Of a DNA stretch of 64,000 nucleotides, positions 43,767 through 54,294 are shown piece by piece; positions within the stretch are counted from its first letter, which is position 1, and each line of letters begins with the position of its first letter. The notes under the pieces are model-generated. The model saw only the letters and a program-made list of their open reading frames with translations, had not been told where the DNA came from and made no database searches. Origin of the DNA: Neostapfia colusana. Taxonomy: Eukaryota > Streptophyta > Magnoliopsida > Poales > Poaceae. Made by a program: the position numbers and the translations under genes. Location of the stretch: contig JASWHV010000003.1 in assembly GCA_030760725.1 (NCBI GenBank), positions 111,880,153 through 111,944,152 of the forward strand. The letters are read 5' to 3'.

Positions 43767-45260
43767 ATGGTGAGGAAAACACCAGCCGTCAAAGGAGGAA
43801 CGCTCGTGACAACTATGAACCACAAGAGGATGGCAACATTGAAGTTCCTGAAAATGCTAACCCCGGGGCTGATGCAAACAACCTTGGTTTATGGCTATGC
43901 AGAACAATCTCATGCAAACTATGATACAAACGTTGGGACAGTTGCAAGCCAACAACAACAATCCTAACCCCGTTTCCGCACCCCCACCGCCACCACCGCC
44001 GTCTCACAACAGATTGGGAGAGTTCATGAGGATTTGACCGCCTACTTTTGCACAAGCTAATGATCCCATGGAGGCTGATGATTGGTTGAAGTCCATGGAA
44101 AATAAGCTTGCTATTGTTCATTGCAATGATCAGGAGAAAGTTCTCTTTGCATCACACCAACTTATGGGAGCAGCCGCTGACTGGTGGGACGCTCTTTGCA
44201 ATGCTCATGTCAACCAGGAGACTATCACTTGGGCTGAATTCAAGGAGAGTTTCCGCTCTCATTACGTCCCTGCTGGAGTCATGATGCTTAAAAGGCAAGA
44301 GTTTGAAGGTTCCGCCAAGGAAGGAAGAGTGTGAATGAGTACCTCAACAAGTTCACACAGCTGTCAAGGTATGCTCCAGAAGACATCAACTCAGATCAAA
44401 GGAAGCAATACTTGTTCATGAGAGCATTGAACAATGAGATCCAAGTTCATTTGCAAAACAACGATTATGCAAACTTCCAGAAGCTCCTTGACAAAGCTAT
44501 AGTGGTTGAGAGCAAGGTCCGTGAGATCGAGCAAGAGGGCAAGAGGAAGATGCCATACCAAGGACAGCCACAAGGGAGCAATGTACGTCCCCTTTTCATG
44601 CCACCAGCTGCACCACAGTATGGCTCGTCAGTTTCTAATTTCCGCCCTGCAAATCCACCTCGCCCTAATCAGCCACCGCAGCAACGCCCTGTTATGCAAG
44701 CACCTCGTATGCCTTTGCCTCCTGCACCCCGTCCCAACATGGGCACCTATGCTCAAAACCAGCCTCGCCCCAACATTCCTGCTGTTATGGGCAGCAAAAC
44801 ATGTTTTTCATGCGGAGAGGCGGGACACTTTGCAAGTCAGTGCCCGAAGAAAGGCCTTGGACAGCCGAGTAACGCACCAAAACAGAACCCACGGCTGAAT
44901 GGAGGAGCTACACAAGGTAACCGTGGGCAGCAGAACTACGCTCGTGGCAATATGAATCATGTCTCCATTGAGGGAGCACAACAAGCTGAGGACGTCGTGA
45001 TGGGTATGTTCCTTGCTAACTCCAACCCAGCCACTGTTTTATTTGATTCCGGAGCATCGCATTCATTCATATCATCCAAGTATGTTGCCAAGTATAATCT
45101 TCCCATATCACACATGAAACACACTATGTTGGTTAATTCTCCCGGTGGAGAGATGAGGACTAATATAGTATGTCCAAAAGTAAACCTTAAAATAAGGGGG
45201 GTAGACTTTCTTGCCAACCTTATTGTCTTGGATTCCCAAGGGATTGATATAATACTTTGA
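43767..45260 (+). pseudogene. B gag and protease start, broken
   Basis: The ATG context matches C gag. A 1-nt change right after MV(R) shifts the frame. A TGA near 44035 interrupts the frame before PPTFAQAND. The capsid region (AADWWDAL) runs 44068-44334, and after another shift 44331-45260 holds KFTQLSRYAPEDINS, the CCHC knuckle (CFSCGEAGHFASQC, 44802-44843) and the protease motif LFDSGASHSF (about 45039). It ends at a TGA (45258-45260) where C has an Arg codon. Confidence 0.88.
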
Positions 45261-46450
45261 ATGGATTGGTTAAGCAAGCACAACAGAGTGATTCAATGTG
45301 CTGAGAGGAGCGTGCAGTTGAAAAATGAGCACGGTACTCGTATTGAGTTCGAATCGGCCCAATCGGCAACCGAGAAGGCAGCGTTGAACCACGTCGAAGA
45401 AGCAACATTGGAAAACATTCCGGTGGTTCAAGAATTTTCAGATGTGTTCCCGAAATAACTTCCAGGTATGCCACCTGACCGGGACATTGAATTTGCCATT
45501 GATTTAGTACCTGGAACTGCACCTATAGCGAAAAGGCCGTATATGATGCCCTCTAATGAACTTGTGGAGCTTAAGAAGCAAATTCAGGAGCAGCTAGAAA
45601 AGGGTTTTATACGCCCAAGCTCGTCACCTGGGGAGCTCTCATGCTCTTCGTAGACAAGAAGGATGAGATCCAAAGGATGTGTGTGGATTATATGTCTCTC
45701 AATGAGGTGACAATCATGAATAAATACCCGCTGCCCCGTATAGAAGACCTGTTCGACCAAATGAAATGTGCTCGAATTTTCTCCAAGATTGATCTTCAGT
45801 CAGGATACTTCCAGCTGAAGATTAAGCCCTCCGACATACCCAAGACTGCATTTCAAACACGGTATGGTTCGTATGAATATACCGTTATGTCTTTTGGGTT
45901 AACGAATGCACCCGCATACTTTATGTACCTCATGAATAAGGTCTTTATGGAGTACTTGGACAAGTTCATCGTGGTTTTCATCAACGATATCATGGTGTAT
46001 TCGAAAAGCGAGGAAGAACACGAAGAACACTTGAGGTTGATGTTGCTGAAACTGCGAGAGCATCAATTGTATGCTAAGTTCAGCAAGTGTCAATTTTGGC
46101 TAAAGGAGATATCGTTTGTAGGCCACATCATCTCCGAGGGAGGCGTATCGGTTGATCCCGGAAAGTGGGAGATGTTCTGAAGTGGATCCAACCGCAGAAT
46201 GTGAGAGATATTCGGAGTTTCCTTGAGATGGCTGGATACTACCGCCGGTTCATCAAGGATTTCTCCAAAATAGCGAAGCCTATGACTGAATTGCTAATGA
46301 AGGGAAAAGTATTTCAGTGGACACCCGTGTGCCAAGAAATCTTTGAGGAGCTCAAGAAAAGACTAACCACAGCGCCGGTTTTGGTACTGCCGGACGTGAG
46401 CAAGAGTTTCGACATATATTGTGATGCATCAAGACAAGGGATTGGATGTG
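45261..46450 (+). pseudogene. B pol, first part: protease end and RT, interrupted by C
   Basis: RT motifs are present (MPPDRDIEFAIDLVPGTAPI, SYEYTVMSFGLTNAPAYF) but broken by a TAA near 45456, a 1-nt loss in the SSPWG motif near 45630 and another near 46165. The catalytic box is F-I-N-D (45977-45988), with Asp replaced by Asn. The frame reaches RNase H (IYCDASRQGIGCV) at the C target site. Confidence 0.9.
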
Positions 46451-48007
46451 TGTGACGCCATCAATTCCGTGGAAAAAAAACCACGGAACCGAGAACTAGT
46501 GCATATGTGTGCCCAGGATGTTCATCACACATACACATACGTTCCACAAACTGAATTCAGAATATATATTACCACGAATAACAGTGTTTATTACAATACC
46601 TCATGAGTCTTGGACTCATGCTCACAGCGGAAGTCTTTATTCTAAAGCGGAAGCAATTTAGCTAATGCGGAAGCAAATCTAAGCAGAAGTGGCTCCATCT
46701 CTACTCCCTCCACAGGCAAGGTTGAGAACAGATCGCACGCCATAATGCTCAACTTGGTCTTCATAGTAAGCTTCTCCTGCTACTGATTATGAAATAATAA
46801 TGCAAGTTTCAGTACAATGATGTACTCAGAAAGTGCGGGAAAACACATGATATGCAGCTCATAAACAAGGTAGGTATAAAAAGGCTTATTTGCAAAAAAA
46901 CAGATTTATAAAACCATGATAAATCAGCAACTTAACTTTAGATGAATGTGATCCCAGCATGTACTAAATTACCAACATACCTCCATCGCTTTCCATGCTC
47001 ATTCTTACTCACGAATACCTCCTCGTATTCGCTACCATCTCACGAATATCTCCCCATATTCGCTACCATCTTAAAAAAACTTCGTCTCATACCGAGACCA
47101 AACTCGTTGCCATGACTCAACAGTCATGCAACCATCTTATCACCCGGACTCAACAGTCCCAACAACCAAACCATAACCATAACCATAACCGATAACCGTT
47201 CCAATAACCATCCCAACTAATCATGACAGTTTAGCCAGGTGCTCGTGACCGTAAGCTCGGCTATCATGATAGTTTTAGACTCTGCAGAGTTTGCACCTCT
47301 TTACCCACAAGTTTGTGATTTCGTCACCCGTCGGCGACTGCAGAACCTCCATTATACCAGTACACATCCGTCGGTGTATGGTCAAGAGATCACAAAATAG
47401 CCTTTACAAAGGGGTTACTAGATGTATGGACTCACTAAGGTTTCACCGGCAGGCTAGAATCTCCAATTCTCCCACCCACGGGCCCCCTCTTGTGCCATGC
47501 AGTTCCCAGGGCAGTCCTCACTCGACTCCCATTCCCCGCGCCTTCCACAGTCCATAACACTCTAGCAACTTACCTAATTACTCAGCTAAGCCGCACCCAT
47601 ACTTGGCCTTGTGGTGGCACTGTTATCCTGGCATGTGCATGCATGAACCGGTCCTTAGATCTACGGCAAGTAAAACCACCATCTCATGCTACCTCATTCA
47701 CAAACCCAGTCTTGCCTAGATCTCCCTCCGATCCATATCCATTAATTACATCAGTTTCTCATTATCAATACGAGTGCAGTTAGCTAGACACATTTATGTC
47801 ACTTCCCAATCCCATAGACTCAGCGAAGCATAAAGCAAAAACCATACCCGACTCATAAACTCCCCAGGCGACAAGGGTGGTTCAACCAAAACTAGTAAAC
47901 TCCTATAAAAGGGCTTCCCATCATGTTTGACTCAGCAAACACACCTTTTCGTAAAACAAAACAGTTTTACCCAAAACATAGGATCAATATGGTCAAGGAG
48001 CACTTGC

Positions 48008-48091
48008 CTTGTTCTTGCGGTTCCGGTTGTTCTTGGATCTCAAAACCTGGTTGCTGCAGTTCGTCGTAGACAGCTCCCTGAGCTTGTCCTG
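48008..48091 (-). other. Exon-like open block in C left LTR (84 nt)
   Basis: Minus strand, bracketed by CCTAG| and |GCAAGT. It reads GQAQGAVYDELQQPGFEIQE plus seven more residues without a stop. It is exactly the same length as the B block, and 14 of the first 20 residues are identical or similar. The right LTR copy is 55860-55943, also open. Confidence 0.5.
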
Positions 48092-48519
48092 CTAGGTAGG
48101 ATCACGTGCATACAAGATCCACAACAATCAATATCATGCACAAACCTCAAACTAGATGCGATGATGCATATGCATGCTATCCTATGGCTTGTATGGACAG
48201 AGGTGTTCGAATCAAAGGTGGACGTGGCAATGATCTTGTCTCTTGATCATCAAGTGATCTGTCCACGAGAAGGCTTCTGTTCGAAAGGAATCAAAGAACA
48301 GATGCAAGAAAACACAACGATATCGTAAGGTGGTATTGGGGCCTACCTTACGTTCCTCTCGGTCTTCGAGGTCCTCCTCAGACCGCTGGGCTTTCCTCCG
48401 GCGATCTTTCTTGCTGCGCTCCGGCGATGGCTTTCTCGGCGGGTTGGGGCTAGGGCTCTAAGTCGTCGGCTCAGGAGTTGGAAAAGAAGTTTGTGGTTTC
48501 GGCCAGAGGTTCTGGGTTC

Positions 48520-48527
48520 TATTTATA
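48520..48527 (-). promoter_or_regulatory. C 3' LTR TATA box
   Basis: TATAAATA is followed by GAACC on the minus strand, as in B. The nearest G-box lies about 200 bp upstream of it. Confidence 0.7.
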
Positions 48528-48711
48528 ATCGGGAAGAGAAGAGTCCTAATCTGATTGTATCCCGAATAAGTGTTTTATTCAGATCGTCGTTGGATCCTAT
48601 CATCTTATCTTTAGGTGATTTGGTAACGTTGTGGAATTCAGGTCGGTTTCCTTTACGTACCGGTATTCTTACGCGTAACAGCCGTTCCAGAATTCGTTAC
48701 CTTCGCGGCGA

Positions 48712-49235
48712 TGAGCTCCGGAGGCTCCACGTGTCCTCCTGGTATCTCCTTCTCCGAAAAGACGAGCTCCGGTTGTGCCGCGTGTCAATCGACCGAGACC
48801 TCCCCTCCTTTGGAGGTGAGCTTCGCGCACGCCACGTGTTGGCACCGGTCTTTCCTCTCTTCTTTCTCCAGGGACATGCCCCGAGGTTGACACGTGTCTA
48901 GTAGCGAAAAGACCTTCCGGAGATAAACTCCGGTGGCGACACGTGTCCAATAGATCCGGACCTCTCGGAGATGGGTTCCGAGATCGACACGTTATCCCGT
49001 GCGATTGGTCCTCTGACTTCCGCGAGGACTAGCTCCGAAGGTGACATGTGTCCTATGAAAAATGCCTTTGCTTCTTCCGCAGAGGCTAGCTCCGTGGGCA
49101 ACACGTGTCCCACATGGTTGGACCTCTTTCCAATTGCGGAGGTGACCCCCGAGCCTGCCACGTAGCCAGTTTAGCGGCGGACTTCTCCCAACTTCTCGGG
49201 GATGAGCTCCGGACACGCCACGTGGCCTGCTGGCC
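48712..49235 (-). promoter_or_regulatory. G-box/ABRE tandem array in C U3 (left LTR)
   Basis: Ten degenerate units of about 55 bp each carry AGCTCCG...CACGTGTC. Perfect CACGTG occurs at 48728, 48833, 48891, 48940, 49102 and 49219. Near-matches are at 48779 (CGCGTG), 48988 (CACGTT), 49045 (CATGTG) and 49159 (CACGTA). ACGTGTC/ACGTGGC are ABRE cores bound by plant bZIP factors, and CACGTG is the bHLH/bZIP G-box. Confidence 0.8.
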
Positions 49236-49372
49236 GCGGAAGTTGCCTTCAGTGCTCTCTGAGAGCTTTATTGGCTATCCTTTTGATATTTGTCTCTGTT
49301 CCTTCTTTTCTTAAAATGTTTCCTTTTCATAAAGCATGAGCATATGCTGACACCCGAGATGAGGGTGTCACA

Positions 49373-49396
49373 AATCTACCCCCCCCCCTTAAATTG
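49373..49396 (-). other. C polypurine tract
   Basis: Minus-strand TTTAAGGGGGGGGGGTAGAT directly precedes the LTR start TGTGACACCC. Confidence 0.85.
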
Positions 49397-49419
49397 AATC
49401 TCGCCCTCGAGATTCGTTA

Positions 49420-51608
49420 GTATAAAATAGATGGGGAAATTCTGCCTTGATATCCTCTTCACGCTCCCATGTGGCTTCAGCTTAGGTGTGATGGCTCCAT
49501 TGTACCTTGCACCATCGTATCACCTTGTTCCGGGTGACCCTTTCCTTTACGTCCAAGATTCGGACAGGGTGTTCTGCATGAGTCAGGTCCTTTTGAAGTT
49601 CAAGCTCTCCCATTGATACTTGTTCCTCTGGTGCTCTCAAGCACTTCTTGAGCTGGGATACATGAAACACGTCATGTATGTCGGAGAGGTGGGTTGGGAG
49701 CTCTAGTTGATAGGCTACTTCTCCTCGCTTATCCAGAATCTTAAATGGTCCGATGTAGCGAGGTGCTAGCTTGCCTTTGATGTTAAAACGCCATTGGCCT
49801 CGGATAGGCGACACCCTAAGATATACGAAATCTCCTACTTCGAAGGTCAACTTCCTACGCCTATTATCCGCATAGCCTTTCTGTCGTGACTGAGCAGCCT
49901 TTAAGTTCTCCCGTACCGTTTGGACTTGCTCTTCAGCTTCTTGTAGTACTTCGGGTCCAAACACCTGCTTCTCTCCGGTCTCATTCCAGAACAGTGGCGT
50001 TCTACACCGTCTACCATACAATGCTTCGAAAGGCGACATCTTTAAGCTAGCTTGATAGCTGTTGTTATAGGAGAATTCGGCATACGGTAAACTCCTATCC
50101 CAACTACGCCCACGTTTTAAGGCGCAAGCTCTCAACATGTCTTCCAGAATTTGGTTTGTCCTTTCGGTTTGCCCATCAGTTTGTGGGTGATAGGCGGAGC
50201 TAAAATCCAGTCGTGTACCCATGGCTTTCTGCAGCTTCCTCCAGAATCTAGAGGTAAACTGAGAACCTCGATCTGAGACTATCCTCCTCAGAACTCCGTG
50301 ACGGCACACGATCTGTTCCATGTACAACTCTGCCAATTGTGCCACGTTGTAACTGGCCTTTACAGGGAGAAAATGGGCGGTTTTCGTCAATCGGTCCACG
50401 ATGACCCAGATGGAGTCGTATCCCGACTGAGTACGTGGCAATCCGACGATGAAATCCATACTGATGTCTTCCCACTTCCATTTGGGTATTTTCAAAGATT
50501 GCAACAATCCAACGGGTCTTTGATGTTCGACCTTCACCCGTTGGCATGTGTCGCATAGGGCAACGTATTCAGCTATATCCCTCTTCATACCATCCCACCA
50601 ATAACAAGTTTTCAAGTCCTTGTACATTTTGGTGCTTCCGGGATGTATGGAATAGGGGGAATCATGTGCCACCTTCAATATCGTGTCGCGGAGGTGTCTT
50701 ATGTTTGGCACACAAATCCTTTTTCCTAGCCAAAGCGTACCTTTTTCATCCTCCTTGAAATCCTTCTCTATTCCTTGTCGGATTCTTTCCTTGATCTCCT
50801 TGATTTCCTTGTCCGTTGCTTGGCCCTCTCTTATTTCTTGTTCCAATGAGGAGTGGATCTCTATTTTTTCCATGTTATTCAAGAATCCGAGGTGTAACCG
50901 TTCGAACTCCTTACGTAGTTCGGGTGGTAGCTCCGGAACCGCGAGTTGATGACATGCTCCCTTTCTGCTCAATGCATCAGCTACTACATTGGCCTTCCCG
51001 GGGTGATAGTTGATTCCAACATCATAATCCTTGATGAGTTCTAACCATCGACGTTGCCTCAAATTTAAGTCCGTTTGTGTGAATATGTACTTGAGGCTTT
51101 TATGATCCGTATAGATCTCACATCGATGACCAAGTATATAATGTCTCCAAATCTTTAATGCATGCACTACTGCTGCTAACTCCAAGTCATGTGTAGGATA
51201 GTTAAACTCGTGCTTCTTTAATTGCCGTGAGGCATAGGCTACCACTTGTCCTTCCTGCATGAGCACACATCCGAGCCCCTGTCTGGATGCGTCACAATAT
51301 ATGTCAAAGCTCTTGCTTATGTCTGGCAATACCAGAACTGGTATTGTGGTTAGCCTTTTCTTGAGTTCCTCGAAACTTTCTTGGCAGGCTGGCGTCCATT
51401 CAAAAACCTTTCCCTTCATTATCAACTCCGTCATAGGTTTTGCTATCTTAGAGAAGTCTTTAATGAAGCGTCGATAGTATCCTGCCATCCCAAGGAAACT
51501 CCGAATATCCCTCACGCTCTTCGGTTGGTCCCACTTCAGAACATCTCTCACCTTTCCTGGATCAACCGATACCCCTTCCTTGGAGATAATGTGGCCTAGG
51601 AAAGATAT
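49420..51608 (-). pseudogene. C pol, second part: RNase H-integrase-chromodomain
   Basis: It is in the same phase as the upstream gag-RT frame, after the stop at 51611-51609. It contains IYCDASRQGLGCV (RNase H), YTDHKSLKY, the integrase zinc domain (SIHPGSTKMYKDL, CDTC), the core (VGLPRTQSGYDS, SDRGSQF, YHPQTDGQTERTNQ) and the tail to CKVQWSHHT. A TAA at 49484-49482 then precedes the last ~20 chromodomain-tail codons (AEATWEREED...). The enzyme domains look intact. Confidence 0.92.
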
Positions 51609-53888
51609 TTACTTTAGCCAAAATTGACACTTGTTGAGCTTGGCATACAATTGATGCTCTCGCAACTTCTGCAAGGTCAATCTCAGATGTTCTTCATGCT
51701 CCTCCTCACTTTTTGAATACACCATAATGTCATCGCTGAAAACCACGACGAACTTGTCCAAGTACTCCATGAAAACCTTGTTCATAAGGTACATGAAGTA
51801 TGTGGGTGCATTCGTCAATCCAAAAGACATAACGGTATATTTATACGAACCATACCGTGTCCGAAAGGCTGTATTAGGTCTATAGGAGGGCTTAATCTTC
51901 AGCTGGAAGTATCCCGACCGAAGATCAATCTTGGAGAACACAAAGGCTCCTTTCATTTGGTCGAACAGGTCCTCTATACGGGGTAGAGGGTATTTTTTCT
52001 TGATTGTCACCTCGTTGAGAGACCTATAGTCCACGCACATCCTTTGGGTTCCATCCTTCTTGTCTACGAAGAGCACCGGAGCTCCCCATGGTGACAAGCT
52101 TGGACGGATAAAACCCTTCTCCAACTGTTCTTGAATTTGCTTCTTGAGTTCAACTAGCTCATTGAAAGGCATCCTATAAGGTCTTTTGGCTATGGGTGCA
52201 GTTCCGGGTACCAACTCTATGGCAAACTCAATGTCCCGGTCAGGTGGCATACCTGGAAGCTCTTCCGGGAACACGTCCAAAAACTCTCGAACCACCGGAA
52301 TACTGTCCAATAGTACTCCTTCAATGTGGTTCAGATTTACCCCTTCAGTGGTTTGCTGGGCTGACTCAAACTCGACACGAATACCGTGCTCGTTTGTCAA
52401 CTGCACGCTCCTTTCAGCACATTGGATTACTCCATTGTGCTTGCTTGGCCAATCCATTCTGAGTATGATGTCAATCCCTTGGGAGTCCAAGACAATAAGG
52501 TTGGCAAGGAAGTCTACCCCCCTTATTTTAAGGCTTACTTTAGGACATACTATATTAGTCCTCATTTCTCCTCTGGGAGAATTAACTAACATAGCACATT
52601 CTAAGTGGGATACGGGTAGATGATGTTTGTTAACATATTTGGACGATATGAAGGAATGCGATGCTCCAGAATCAAATAAGATGGTGGCTGGGTTGGAGTT
52701 GGCAAGGAACATACCAATTACGGCGTCCTCAGCCTGTTGTGCTTCCTCAGCAGTGACATGGTTCACGTGGCCGCGAGCATAATTCTGCTGTCCACGGTTC
52801 CCTTGATTGTCTCCTCCGTTCGGTCGTGGGTTCTGCTTGGGCACATTACCTTGCTGTCCAGGGCCTCTCCTCGGGCACTGGTTCGCAAAGTGGCCTACCT
52901 CCCCGCATGCAAAGCATGCCCTGTTGCCTACGGCAGCAGGTGTGTTGGGGCGGGGGTTTTGAACAGGGGCGCCGTTGTTAGGTCGGGGCGCAGGACGCAT
53001 GGGCACACGAGGTGCTGGAGCAACGAGTTGTTGCTGTAGTGGCTGACCAGGGCGGTATGCAGGAGTGGTCGATCCATACTGCGGTGCAGGGGGCATGTAC
53101 CTGGGTCGTACGTTGCTCCCTTGGGGCTGGTATGGCATCTTCCTCTTGCACTCTCGCTCGATCTCTCGGATCTTGTTTTCAATCACTATGGCCTTGTCAA
53201 CCAGCTTCTGGAAGCTTACGTAGTCATTGTTGAGGAGCTGAACCTGGATCTCATTGTTCAACCCTCTCATGAACAGGTACTGCTTCCTCTGATCTGAGTT
53301 GACATCTTCGGGGGCATACCGAGATAGTTGTATGAACTTGTTAAGATACTCATTCACACTTTTCTGCCCTTGGCGGAGACCTTCAAACTCCTGCCTTTTG
53401 AGCATCATTACACCAGCAGGGATGTAGTGAGAGCGGAAACTTTCCTTGAACTCAGTCCAAGTGATTGTCTCCGGGTTGGCATGAGCGTTGCTCAGGGCAT
53501 CCCACCAGTCTGCAGCGGCTCCCGTAAGTTGGTGCGACGCAAAGAGAACCTTCTCTAGGTCATTGCACTGAACAATGGCAAGCTTTTTCTCCATGGATTT
53601 TAACCAATCATCGGCCTCCATGGGATCACTAGCTTGAGCAAAGGTGGGTGGTCGAGTTGTCATGAACTCTCCCAACCTGTTATGAGCCGGCGGTGGTGGT
53701 GGCGGTGGTGCCAGAACGGGGTTTTGGTTGGCCTGCAATTGACCCAAAGTTTGGATCATGGTTTGCATAAGCTGGTTTTGCATGGCCATCAACCTTTCCA
53801 GATGGTTTTCACCAGCTCCTGGGTTAGCAGGAACTTCATCATGGTCATCCTCCTGGACGTTCCTTCGGCCGGCGTTTCCTCTCACCAT
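51609..53888 (-). CDS. C gag-protease-RT open frame
   Basis: A 759-codon frame starts MVRGNAGRRNVQEDDHDE at 53888, directly after CTCTCTCACAG. It holds a Pro-rich linker, a capsid region (MEADDWLKSMEKK, AADWWDAL), the CCHC knuckle CFACGEVGHFANQC (52913-52872), protease LFDSGASHSF (about 52680-52650) and RT with catalytic box F-S-D-D (51740-51729; relatives have F-I-D-D). It ends at a TAA (51611-51609) inside RT where relatives have Glu, so the complete gag-pol would need readthrough. Nearly intact. Confidence 0.88.
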   Translation of the reverse strand: MVRGNAGRRNVQEDDHDEVPANPGAGENHLERLMAMQNQLMQTMIQTLGQLQANQNPVLAPPPPPPPAHNRLGEFMTTRPPTFAQASDPMEADDWLKSMEKKLAIVQCNDLEKVLFASHQLTGAAADWWDALSNAHANPETITWTEFKESFRSHYIPAGVMMLKRQEFEGLRQGQKSVNEYLNKFIQLSRYAPEDVNSDQRKQYLFMRGLNNEIQVQLLNNDYVSFQKLVDKAIVIENKIREIERECKRKMPYQPQGSNVRPRYMPPAPQYGSTTPAYRPGQPLQQQLVAPAPRVPMRPAPRPNNGAPVQNPRPNTPAAVGNRACFACGEVGHFANQCPRRGPGQQGNVPKQNPRPNGGDNQGNRGQQNYARGHVNHVTAEEAQQAEDAVIGMFLANSNPATILFDSGASHSFISSKYVNKHHLPVSHLECAMLVNSPRGEMRTNIVCPKVSLKIRGVDFLANLIVLDSQGIDIILRMDWPSKHNGVIQCAERSVQLTNEHGIRVEFESAQQTTEGVNLNHIEGVLLDSIPVVREFLDVFPEELPGMPPDRDIEFAIELVPGTAPIAKRPYRMPFNELVELKKQIQEQLEKGFIRPSLSPWGAPVLFVDKKDGTQRMCVDYRSLNEVTIKKKYPLPRIEDLFDQMKGAFVFSKIDLRSGYFQLKIKPSYRPNTAFRTRYGSYKYTVMSFGLTNAPTYFMYLMNKVFMEYLDKFVVVFSDDIMVYSKSEEEHEEHLRLTLQKLREHQLYAKLNKCQFWLK

Positions 53889-54279
53889 CTGTGAGAGAGA
53901 TCGAAATAGAATAGGATGTTAGAAGGTTAGGTAGATTCCCTCTAACTATATGCATCAAGGTGAGTTGGACTATGTATATATTAGCCCATATGAGGATGTG
54001 AGCAAGTGCCGAGACATCTCACACCTCTTTCTTCTTACATGTGGATATGGACAACGTTTTGAGACGTCCCACAACTCTCAGCACACAATCACAAATAATC
54101 ATCACAAGGGCCCACACAACTCCTATTCAAGGATGGTTTCCTATGTCAACGTGGGTTTAAAGGCCAGTCTAAGCTATTCACCCTAGGACGCTTGTGACTC
54201 CTAATTAGGGGTATAACCCGTGGCTCTATTATCTATCTAAGGTTTTCTATCTAGGCATGTAACCTACTGTCAACCCGTG
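53889..54279 (-). other. C leader between PBS and gag
   Basis: Only about 390 bp separate the PBS and gag, compared with about 1.5 kb in B. No orf0 coding is present. The gag-proximal 150 bp resembles the B spacer (CATGCATCAAGG-like words and the CT-rich acceptor). Confidence 0.7.
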
Positions 54280-54291
54280 GCTCTGATACCA
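54280..54291 (-). other. C primer binding site
   Basis: Minus-strand TGGTATCAGAGC lies three bases inside the 5' LTR (which ends at 54295). It is complementary to initiator tRNA-Met. Confidence 0.92.
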
Positions 54292-54294
54292 ATC

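Larger units (their letters stand above)
46451..49372 (-). repeat. C 3' LTR (left copy)
   Basis: On the plus strand it runs TGTGACGCC...GGGTGTCACA. Minus-strand order: U3 49372-48528 with a G-box array, TATA 48527-48520, then a GC-rich leader, exon-like block 48091-48008, palindromes 47290-47261 and hairpin 46826-46811. Plus-strand frames inside it show no recognisable protein. Confidence 0.94.

Noticed and set aside
47291..48901. Several plus-strand ORFs in C LTR, repeated at 55143-56753
   Set aside because: They lie inside LTR non-coding sequence, antisense to C. They are conserved between the two LTRs only because the LTRs are young.
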